Virus record (IMG/VR): IMGVR_UViG_3300046355_000273
Coordinates: 1-27,167 of that record
DNA length: 27,167 bases
From: a virus
Strand: one strand, 5' to 3'
Shown here: positions 4,797 to 11,600 of the stretch, one piece after another
Position numbering within the stretch: the stretch's first letter is position 1
How the letters are laid out: each line of letters opens with the position of its first letter
The notes under the pieces: model-generated
Database searches by the model: none
The model's input: the letters and a program-made list of their open reading frames with translations, nothing else
Told to the model about the DNA's origin: nothing
Position numbers and translations under genes: made by a program

Positions 4797-6038
4797 TCAT
4801 TTTTTCCATAGCATATTCAATAAATTAATTGGGTTAGATTTAATCTTTTCAATATCAATATCTTGAGTAAGTGATGGATCTTTAATTCCACTTGTAACAT
4901 CTTTATATATTTTATTCTTTTTAATTTCATAAAAAATACCTTCACTAATTCCATATTTTTCACAAGCATCTTTATAATATGTTAATTTTCTAATCTCTCT
5001 AACTTGCTCATCAGTCAATTTTCTATGTTTATTTATTAATGGTCTTTTAATTGGAATATAGTCAGGGTCAACATTATATTTATTAGCTAATATATCCCAA
5101 ACATGATTTTTTGAAATATCAAATTTTTCAGCCAATTCTTCAACTGATAATTTACTGGTTCTAATTTCTTTAGCATCTTCCATTGTAAGTTTTGGCTTCC
5201 ATCTAACTCTTGGAGTATAATTTGGGTCAAAATAAGTTTTATTATTTCTTATTAAGACAATGGTTGAAACACTAACATTATAAACTTTACAAATCTTTTT
5301 ATTAGCCATATTGCTATCTCTAATAAACTTTACTTCTTCATCTGTAAACTTTCTTGCTTCTTTTTTGTTAGGGTATAATGATTTTACAACTTCTCCAGTT
5401 TGAAACTTTTTAATTTTATCTGCTCTTAATCTTTGGATATATCCAGAATGAACACCATAAATTTTAGCAATTTCTCCATTAGAAATATCGGGATTTTCTT
5501 TTATATATTTAATTTGAGATTCAGTAAAATTAACATCTCTTTTCTTAGGTCTTGGTTTATACATTGGATCATAGTGGCTATCATTATTAACAATTAAAGT
5601 AATAGTAGATTGACCTGAATTAAACATTTTAGCTAATTCAGTAATATTATATTTTCCATTGGCATATTCTTGACGGATAAAATCAACTTGTTCTTGATTA
5701 AAATGTTTACCTTTTTCTTTTTTGAAAAAATCTTCAGTAAGATTAAAAACTTTATCTTTTTTCTTATAGGTTGGTTTTTCTCGTTTTATCTCATTACCAT
5801 CTTCATCCCAGTTATAACTATAATCTTCATCGTGATAAACACCAGTATTATTGATAACATGATAAATAACAGTAACAGAACAATTAAATTTATTACAAAA
5901 CTCTTTAACAGAATATTTATCAATATTTTTTCGAATAAATGCCACCTCTTCATCGTTTAAGATTTTTCGTGCAGCATTTATTCGTCTTGAGTTTTCTATC
6001 CATTCCTCGTTACTAAAATATTCTTTTTTCTCTTCCAT
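4797..6038 (-). CDS. Tandem helix-turn-helix repeat protein (six repeats)
   Basis: This 413-residue protein is built of about six related units near residues 27-68, 113-157, 170-208, 230-270, 283-324 and 340-379. Each follows LT-EQV--IR, then a short recognition-helix pattern (E/K-LA-KF-VS-STI--I), often ending N-K-Y-DP-Y. The units look like the small HTH repeats (LTEEQVREIR type) attached to phage HNH and other homing nucleases, but no nuclease motif is seen. Linkers are basic (KPRPKKRD, RVRWKPK). It probably binds an extended DNA site as an array; specificity and role are unknown. The start has AAAGGATTAATCTATG. The promoter of small RNA 1 begins at its stop codon. Confidence 0.75.
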   Translation of the reverse strand: MEEKKEYFSNEEWIENSRRINAARKILNDEEVAFIRKNIDKYSVKEFCNKFNCSVTVIYHVINNTGVYHDEDYSYNWDEDGNEIKREKPTYKKKDKVFNLTEDFFKKEKGKHFNQEQVDFIRQEYANGKYNITELAKMFNSGQSTITLIVNNDSHYDPMYKPRPKKRDVNFTESQIKYIKENPDISNGEIAKIYGVHSGYIQRLRADKIKKFQTGEVVKSLYPNKKEARKFTDEEVKFIRDSNMANKKICKVYNVSVSTIVLIRNNKTYFDPNYTPRVRWKPKLTMEDAKEIRTSKLSVEELAEKFDISKNHVWDILANKYNVDPDYIPIKRPLINKHRKLTDEQVREIRKLTYYKDACEKYGISEGIFYEIKKNKIYKDVTSGIKDPSLTQDIDIEKIKSNPINLLNMLWKK

Positions 6039-6041
6039 AGA

Positions 6042-6233
6042 TTAATCCTTTATAATTTCAAATAATGTGCTTTTAATAAAAAAATCAAGAGAAACAAAAA
6101 ACATTGATAAAGCATAAAGTAAATCAATAGATAATTCTAATTTGAAAAAATAACAAACAGGATAAGATAAAAACAAAGCAGAAATAAAAGATATTATAAA
6201 TACTTTAAAACCAGCAGATAATATTTTTAACAT
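6042..6233 (-). CDS. Small membrane protein, 63 aa
   Basis: The start is taken at ATG 6233-6231 because AAAGGAGAATAAAATG gives a strong ribosome site; an in-frame ATG nine codons upstream lies inside the previous gene. Two hydrophobic segments are seen: about residues 8-26 (FKVFIISFISALFLSYPVC) and about 34-50 (LSIDLLYALSMFFVSLDFF). Not recognised. It lies between a small coiled-coil gene and the HTH-array gene in one operon. Confidence 0.6.
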   Translation of the reverse strand: MLKILSAGFKVFIISFISALFLSYPVCYFFKLELSIDLLYALSMFFVSLDFFIKSTLFEIIKD

Positions 6234-6234
6234 T

Positions 6235-6438
6235 TTATTCTCCTTTAAATTGTTTAGCATCTTTGACTTTAATGGTAAAATTTACAGCTTCGCCATTTTT
6301 GAGTTCTAACATTCTCAATCTTTGCTCTAAATCTTCCTGCCTATCTAATAAAGTTTGAATTATTTTATGTTGAGCATCTAATAACTGGTAAACCAATACC
6401 ATATCTTTAGCAAAGAATTTTAAAAATAATGCTTTCAT
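6235..6438 (-). CDS. Small coiled-coil protein, 67 aa
   Basis: MKALFLKFFAKDMVLVYQLL and onward: a short hydrophobic N-terminus, a heptad-like central helix (DAQHKIIQTLLDRQEDLEQRLRML at about 21-44) and a charged end (KVKDAKQFKGE). The ATG overlaps the TGA of the preceding 47-residue gene (ATGA). Not recognised. Its upstream neighbour has a similar make-up, so the two may be diverged copies or partners. Confidence 0.6.
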   Translation of the reverse strand: MKALFLKFFAKDMVLVYQLLDAQHKIIQTLLDRQEDLEQRLRMLELKNGEAVNFTIKVKDAKQFKGE

Positions 6439-6578
6439 TTTTCCCCCAATTTCTTTTCAAGTTCAGTAAGTCTATCATTTAAGATTCTGTTAATCTCTTG
6501 TTGTTCTTCAAGCTTTCTATAAAGGTTGTAAATATCTTGATAAAAATGCTTCATAAACCAGTGCTTAATTGTATTCAT
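6435..6578 (-). CDS. Small coiled-coil protein, 47 aa
   Basis: MNTIKHWFMKHFYQDIYNLY and onward; the second half is a charged helix (RKLEEQQEINRILNDRLTEL). The ribosome site is excellent (TTAAGGAGAAATATATG), and the TGA overlaps the next ATG. It resembles the 67-residue neighbour: an aromatic-basic head (HWFMKHFY against LFLKFFAK), then a heptad helix. Function unknown. Confidence 0.65.
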   Translation of the reverse strand: MNTIKHWFMKHFYQDIYNLYRKLEEQQEINRILNDRLTELEKKLGEK

Positions 6579-6588
6579 ATATTTCTCC

Positions 6589-6639
6589 TTAATTTAAAAA
6601 CAAAAATGGGTCAAAGGGGTCAAAATTATATTCTATCAT
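6589..6639 (-). CDS. Micro-ORF, 16 aa, with NFDPFDPF motif
   Basis: MIEYNFDPFDPFLFLN. Its ATG overlaps the TGA of the 59-residue gene (ATGA), the coupling used throughout this operon. The core NFDPFDPF is nearly the same as the C-terminal NFDPFDIPF of the 70-residue protein at 7262-7474, in both amino acids and DNA (AATTTTGACCC). The repeat argues against chance. The function is unknown, and it could be a broken gene end. Confidence 0.4.
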   Translation of the reverse strand: MIEYNFDPFDPFLFLN

Positions 6640-6815
6640 TTTTTAATCTCTATTTTATAATTGGTTGACTTAAGATTAAATTCTAAAATGAGTAAAACAC
6701 CCATAACACATAAAATAGTTTGTAGTGAGTTTTCTAAATTGATATTATCAACAAAGAATAAAATACCCCAAGCACTAATAAATTTTAAGATAAAATAAAC
6801 AATGGTATTAATCAT
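6636..6815 (-). CDS. Small membrane protein, 59 aa
   Basis: The protein begins MINTIVYFILKFISAWGILF and has two hydrophobic segments: residues 4-23 and about 33-47 (LQTILCVMGVLLILEF). The tail is basic (KSTNYKIEIKK). The ATG overlaps the TGA of the 130-residue gene, and its own TGA overlaps the 16-residue micro-ORF. Not recognised; a membrane accessory or holin-like protein is possible. Confidence 0.6.
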   Translation of the reverse strand: MINTIVYFILKFISAWGILFFVDNINLENSLQTILCVMGVLLILEFNLKSTNYKIEIKK

Positions 6816-7204
6816 ACTTTCATCCCCCTTGCTTGCTTTTGTTTGGTTGGTAAATCTCTGCCTAATCTTTGTTGAAACAAATAAGTTTCATATTCTTTTT
6901 CTTTGTGAGCAATAGCTGGAAGCATAGAGTCAAACATTTGCTTGATGATAATTGGCATCATCGTTTTGAAAAAATCTTTATTGATAAAGTTTTGGATGTT
7001 TCTTTCTGTGAAAACATTATAGTTAGTAATTGAAGTATCATCATAAAAATGAAGGTCAATAACTATCTTTGCTTCTGTTTCATCGTTAATAAAGAAAACA
7101 CCACTTTTTTGACCTGCTGAGTTTCGGTATCTGTAAGAGTGAACATAATCATCAAGATATTCAGTTAGCTCTTGCCAGACTTCATCTGTGTTAAAATCAT
7201 ACAT
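6812..7204 (-). CDS. Hypothetical protein, first gene of an accessory operon
   Basis: This 130-residue soluble protein (MYDFNTDEVWQELTEYLDDY...) is acidic at the start and basic at the end (KQKQARGMKV). It is not recognised. It has its own consensus promoter (7229-7257) and the leader CTATTAAGGAGAAATATATG, one of the best ribosome sites in the window. The first 11 bases of that leader are perfectly complementary to putative small RNA 2. Downstream, ATGA overlaps couple it to a membrane protein and a micro-ORF; small coiled-coil, membrane and HTH-array genes follow. Confidence 0.65.
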   Translation of the reverse strand: MYDFNTDEVWQELTEYLDDYVHSYRYRNSAGQKSGVFFINDETEAKIVIDLHFYDDTSITNYNVFTERNIQNFINKDFFKTMMPIIIKQMFDSMLPAIAHKEKEYETYLFQQRLGRDLPTKQKQARGMKV

Positions 7205-7228
7205 ATATTTCTCCTTAATAGTAGGGGA

Positions 7229-7257
7229 ATTATAGGGACATTTTAGATTTTTGTCAA
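7229..7257 (-). promoter_or_regulatory. Perfect-consensus sigma70 promoter for the 130-aa gene operon
   Basis: TTGACA (7257-7252), 17-bp spacer ending TGTCCC, TATAAT (7234-7229). The ribosome site follows about 15 bases later, so the 5' leader is very short. Confidence 0.85.
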
Positions 7258-7261
7258 CAGA

Positions 7262-7474
7262 TTAAAAAGGTATATCAAAAGGGTCAAAATTAGCAGTAAT
7301 TTCAAAGGGATTGACCTTAGCAGGCTTAATGATAATAAGCTTTAATTCTGGTCTACTGTATTGCCATTGCTTGGCACATTCTTGAGTTCTAAATTCACGA
7401 ATACAGCCAAAGTCATCATGGAGTTGGTATCTCCATTTTAATTTATCAAGCTTTTGTTTCATGTAATTAGTCAT
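7262..7474 (-). CDS. Small protein with SSB-tail-like C-terminus
   Basis: This 70-residue protein (MTNYMKQKLDKLKWRYQLHD...) is not recognised. The body is basic and aromatic. The last nine residues, NFDPFDIPF, end in DIPF, matching the last four residues of the bacterial SSB C-terminal peptide (acidic residues then DIPF) that docks onto host replication and repair proteins. This could be mimicry of that peptide or chance. The NFDPFD core recurs in the micro-ORF at 6589-6639. It has its own promoter (7482-7509); the leader is short and no clear Shine-Dalgarno is seen. Confidence 0.6.
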   Translation of the reverse strand: MTNYMKQKLDKLKWRYQLHDDFGCIREFRTQECAKQWQYSRPELKLIIIKPAKVNPFEITANFDPFDIPF

Positions 7475-7481
7475 ATATTAA

Positions 7482-7509
7482 ATAATAGGGACAAATTATT
7501 GATTGTCAA
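7482..7509 (-). promoter_or_regulatory. Promoter for the 70-aa gene
   Basis: TTGACA (7509-7504), 16-bp spacer ending TGTCCC, TATTAT (7487-7482). The -35 overlaps the last codons of the nuclease-like gene. The spacer end matches that of the promoter at 7229-7257. Confidence 0.7.
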
Positions 7510-8161
7510 TATTTTTAATAATTTCTTCTTGTTTTCTTATAAGGATTTCTTTTTGTTTGAGGTCTTGTAGTTTATCTATATTATTTTTAACTACTTTATC
7601 AATGTTGACTTTTTTATTAAGGTATTTTTCTTGCCATCTTAAATAATGCTCTGTATCTCTTTTTATACTGAATCCTAAACTGCTTTTTTCTGTGGCATAT
7701 TCTTTTATGTTGGCAACTGGTAGAGCATTTAACAGTTTACATTCTTCTATCATTTCTTCTTTTGTTAGCTCGTATAAATTATATTTAATGTTGGTATAAT
7801 CTTCAAAATTTACTTCTAAAATTAAATAATAATCTAAGTCTTGCCAGGGTCGTATTTGTTTACAATTTATCGTATTGGTTTCATTATCTACAAAACTACA
7901 TTTAAACTCTATATCGTGTCCTAAATGGGTTTTAAAATCTCCACAATCCCAAGAGCTTGGAGTAATCTCAAAATTAAAGTGATAACAGAAATAAGCCTGT
8001 ATTCTAACACCCCATATTTGAGTTGGTAAATGCCTACATCTTAAAAAGAACGGTTTGGGCATTAAATCAAAAGCATATTGTTTATCAGTTTTGAAAGACG
8101 ACTTGAGGGTATCAAATATTTGATAAATCTTAATTAAATCATCGTCTTCAAATTGTGCCAT
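7496..8161 (-). CDS. PD-(D/E)XK restriction-endonuclease-like protein
   Basis: This 221-residue protein has SSWDCGDFKTHLGHDIEFKCS (69-89): D75 followed ten residues later by E85-F-K87, the PD-(D/E)XK spacing. After it come QIRPWQDLDYYLIL (102-115), where Q-RPWQ-Y is a pattern seen in some type II restriction enzymes, and a predicted helical lysine-rich tail (NIDKLQDLKQKEILIRKQEE). The call is fold-level inference and the recognition site is unknown. No DNA methyltransferase is visible in the window. It could act in host DNA degradation, exclusion of other phages, or as half of a restriction-modification pair. It has its own promoter (8191-8219) directly after a terminator; the start ATGGCACAATTTG lacks a clear ribosome site. 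Confidence 0.55.
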   Translation of the reverse strand: MAQFEDDDLIKIYQIFDTLKSSFKTDKQYAFDLMPKPFFLRCRHLPTQIWGVRIQAYFCYHFNFEITPSSWDCGDFKTHLGHDIEFKCSFVDNETNTINCKQIRPWQDLDYYLILEVNFEDYTNIKYNLYELTKEEMIEECKLLNALPVANIKEYATEKSSLGFSIKRDTEHYLRWQEKYLNKKVNIDKVVKNNIDKLQDLKQKEILIRKQEEIIKNIDNQ

Positions 8162-8190
8162 CCAAACAAACCAAAAAAATATACATACAT

Positions 8191-8219
8191 TTTATATATA
8201 CAAAAGTTAATTTTGTCAA
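8191..8219 (-). promoter_or_regulatory. Sigma70 promoter for the nuclease-like gene
   Basis: TTGACA (8219-8214), 17-bp spacer, TATAAA (8196-8191). It lies just downstream of the terminator of small RNA 2, so the nuclease-like gene is insulated from upstream transcription. Confidence 0.8.
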
Positions 8220-8230
8220 ATAGTAGAAAA

Positions 8231-8260
8231 AAGAAAACCCCCAGTTTTTTAAGCTGAGGG
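8231..8260 (-). terminator. Rho-independent terminator ending small RNA 2
   Basis: On the minus strand CCCTCAG (8260-8254) pairs with CTGGGGG (8244-8238), with one T-G pair and loop CTTAAAAAA, followed by TTTTCTTTTTTC. Confidence 0.85.
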
Positions 8261-8300
8261 TATCTTTACACTATTAAGGAGGTCATGAAAAATCATAACT
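8232..8300 (-). ncRNA. Putative small RNA 2 with exposed anti-Shine-Dalgarno
   Basis: Promoter (8307-8335) and terminator (8231-8260) enclose about 70 nt with no minus-strand gene. The predicted 5' end begins with the hairpin GTTATGA-TTTT-TCATGAC (8299-8282), followed by a mostly unpaired CTCCTTAATAG and then the terminator hairpin. ACCTCCTTA (8283-8275) equals the 3' end of typical bacterial 16S rRNA. CTCCTTAATAG (8281-8271) is perfectly complementary, over 11 bases, to the ribosome-site leaders of the relaxase (CTATTAAGGAG, on the minus strand at 1256-1246) and the 130-residue gene (7221-7211). The plus strand could encode a 12-residue peptide here, an alternative reading. Ends are predicted only. 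Confidence 0.55.
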
Positions 8301-8306
8301 GTTGGT

Positions 8307-8335
8307 ATTGTAGGGCAATTTAAAATAAAAGTCAA
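8307..8335 (-). promoter_or_regulatory. Promoter for small RNA 2
   Basis: TTGACT (8335-8330), 17-bp spacer, TACAAT (8312-8307). The -35 overlaps the stop codon of the upstream coiled-coil membrane gene, as at 4796 for small RNA 1. Confidence 0.75.
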
Positions 8336-8604
8336 TTAAATAATTTAAGTATATAAGAAATAACAGCAAAAACACCAACAACAGCAGAACCTATAACTGT
8401 GATAACTTTCCAACCACCTCTTTGTTTATTTAAGTATTCTTCTATTTTCTTAAAATTCTGTGAACTCTCTTTTTGCATCTCATCAAGTCTTGTCATTATA
8501 GATTTTTCAAGTTCTATAATCTTTTTTTCTAACTTAATATCGCTTTCTTTTAAGTGGTCAACAGTTGTTTCCAGCCTTATGATTTTATCTCGTAATTCTT
8601 GCAT
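8332..8604 (-). CDS. Coiled-coil protein with C-terminal membrane anchor (XhlA-like)
   Basis: In this 90-residue protein residues 1-65 form a charged heptad helix (MQELRDKIIRLETTVDHLKE... to ...EEYLNKQ), then RGG and one membrane segment at about 68-87 (VITVIGSAVVGVFAVISYIL). The long helix followed by a C-terminal span fits the haemolysin XhlA type found beside phage lysis genes, where it assists membrane permeabilisation. Here it follows the tail hub and is far from the endolysin. A structural or exclusion role is possible. The ribosome site is AGGAT and a promoter of the structural type precedes it. Confidence 0.6.
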   Translation of the reverse strand: MQELRDKIIRLETTVDHLKESDIKLEKKIIELEKSIMTRLDEMQKESSQNFKKIEEYLNKQRGGWKVITVIGSAVVGVFAVISYILKLFN

Positions 8605-8633
8605 GGTTTATCCTAAAAATATCAATTCCCATT

Positions 8634-8662
8634 ATTATAAACAATAATTTTATTTTGTAAAA
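8634..8662 (-). promoter_or_regulatory. Structural-type promoter for the coiled-coil membrane gene
   Basis: -10 TATAAT (8639-8634) in ATTATTGTTTATAAT, closely matching AATAATTGTTTATAAT before the tape measure gene. The -35 (TTTTAC, 8662-8657) is poor. Confidence 0.5.
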
Positions 8663-8676
8663 ATTAAAGGGGGACA

Positions 8677-11600
8677 TTAAAGGGTAGAAGTATAATCAAA
8701 ACCTCTTCCAAAGCTTCTATTTACTTTATATATAGACAAATTGACAGAACTTTGAACTGATCCAAAATCTGCTATCTGCTGACTGCCAAGATAAGTAAAT
8801 GATAAAGTTGTGCTTGTTAAGGTTCTAACCACTGCTCCAGCTTTGTAAATATCCATTTCATAATAATCCCCATCTGGGTCTAATGGGTCAAGTGTATTAT
8901 TAAGAACGGCTTGCCCTCTCATTCTTTTATTAAACTCTATAACCAAATCTCCGTCATCGTTTCTGTTAGGAATAACATTAACAACAGAATAAGGTTTTAA
9001 TCCAATAGCATCATTTTTAAATTTAATGCTTGCCACTTCTTCTGTGCTTTGCCCAACACTAACACCTTTATAGTATTTATAGACTCCATACATATAGTCG
9101 CTCTTATTAATTCTTGCTATAGAACTATTATCAAAATTAAAAAATATAAATTGTTTATTAATTGCCAATTCTGGTATATATCTTTCTGTTCCAAATCTAC
9201 CTCTTAATAATCCAGATAATATATAAGTATTAGGGGCTACAAGTTCAGCATTCATAAACTGTAACAATTCATTACCAATTAAGCATAAATTGTCTCCGTT
9301 CAATAAATCTTCTCTTGTAATAGAATACAATTGACCAGATGAGCTAACTTCAATTCTTGATAAATAATCTATTGTATTTAATTGATGGTTAGAATTATCA
9401 AAATTAATCACTTTACCTGTTTTTGTTTTCTGTGTAAAAGTTGCTTGAGAAAAATAATCGCCATCTCTTTGACTGCTCTTAAATATATCAGCACCTCGCC
9501 AAGTTCCATCAGTAGAACCATCAATAACAGCATAATTTCCACCGTCATTATCTTTAATATCAAAAATAGGAATATCTAAAATAAAAGCAAATGATTGAGC
9601 AGGGTCAAAAACACTATCTAAAGTGCTTGAACCAGTATCAGCACCGTCATCACTTTGAGTATAAACTGTAGCCTGTTCGCCTTCGCCTTCAAATCTTATA
9701 ATACCTTGGCTTTCATCTTTACCAGTAATTCTAATAAAGTATTGTTGACCGTCTCTTTCAACGACAACTACATCAGTTGGCTCTATATCAATATAATCAT
9801 AATTAGTTTCAAATTGGTATTTATCTCTTGTAATATAGGCTTGATACATTAATCTCTCAGCAATCTTTTTAGCCTCTTGTGCTGTAAACACTATTGGGGC
9901 TTCAACTGTTTCTATATTGTTAGTAGTATTAATAACTCTTTGAGCTTGTTGGTTATTTTGTTCATAATCTTTAGCAGAATCATAATAAACCACATTCAAA
10001 GTTTTAGGCAATTCTACTTCTTGTATTCTTTGAGTTTTAAATAAGGTTGTATTATCTTTGTTGTTAGTGTAAAAATCAGCACCAAGTTCTCCTTCTGTAA
10101 TAGTAGCAACTGGCTCTCTTCCTCTTACTGTAAATTTTAAAATACCATTACTCTCAACAGCATCAAAATTATAAAATACTGCTAATGTTTCAAATAATTG
10201 TCTAACTGTTATTTGTCTATCTCGTTTAAAACCTCTTACAGCAATAGCATCAAGTTCAGTAGTATCTAACAGTCCATCGCTAATTCCAGCTTCTAAACAA
10301 GCATCTTTAATTAAGTCGCCAAGCATATAATCTTCTTGATTAAATCTATTTTCAGCAAAAAGTAAAACTTCTAATGAACCAAAAACAGGAGAACCAAATT
10401 CTGTTTTAATAGTTGGCACAACATAACCATCCCAAGCACTGCTATAAACTGCTTGATATTGATCTATCTGCCAATAATCAGCAAACTCTATATTATCTAT
10501 CTGTATAAATCTCTCTTCTAAATTATTAAGATTAATAGCACAGATAAATTTAAACTCGTTGCTTGGATCTCTAATGGTAAAATATAATCTATTTTTATCT
10601 AATGAATAAGCTAAATTAAAATCATTATTTAAAGTAACACCAGGATTTTCTGGATCTGAAAATGTAAAACTTTTAACAGCTGCCAATGTGTCATTAGTTA
10701 AATTAATTTTTTTAACATAAAGTAAATCTCTATTAAAACTATTAAAATAAACAACATAAGCAACACTTAAATTAGGATTTACAAACAAATAACTTTGGTC
10801 ATAAATATCATCGCTTGTTATTTGTAAAAATCTATCTGTATATATAGCACCATCTTTTTGAACTTTATTAAGCCAAATAGAAGTGCCCCCAATAGTTGGC
10901 TCATGTGTTAAATAATATATTTTAGCATTATTATTATTGATAGCAGAACCTAAAGCTTGATCGGGGTTAGAAGTTGGGTATATAGTGCCAATAAACTCAT
11001 TTTCAGTTACATCATAAGCAATCATGCCAGCTTGAGTAAAACTATACATTTTATCAATGCTATAATTAGCACCATAAATTTGTTCAAAAGTAAAAGAACA
11101 TACTTGAGCAAAAGCAGGCTTAGGAACTCCACCAGAATAAGCCTCAACTTTTTTAATAATTAAAGTATCTTTATCAACAATATTAAAAGTCAAATCTTGG
11201 CTAACAGTTCCACCATAACTATAAACTAAGTCTCCATCTGTGTTAGTGCCAACAAAACCACCAAGCCAATCAGTATAATAAGCACTATTAATAATGGTCA
11301 TTGTTTTAGGATTAACTTTTGATATAACAGCCTCGCCAAAACCAGCATTAACAGTATATAAATATTTAGTAACTGGATGCTCTATAATAGATTGAATTTG
11401 TGAAACTTCTTGGCTTTGGTCATTAAACCATTCATAATGATCTGAACCTATTTCTCTTGGATAAAGTTTATCATTATTAATATTGCCATTTTTTCTAACA
11501 ATCTCAAACTCTAATTGAGGTAATTGGTTGCTAAAATCGCCAAGTGGTAAATTTTCAAAAACAACATAAGCAATACCTCTAAAGCCAGGTGTATAATCTC

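Noticed and set aside
8281-8323. Plus-strand 12-codon frame MKNHNCWYCRAI behind TAAGGAGG
   Set aside because: The spacing from GGAGG to ATG is only two bases and no plus-strand promoter is visible, while the minus strand has a clear promoter and terminator. Kept as the main rival to the small-RNA reading.
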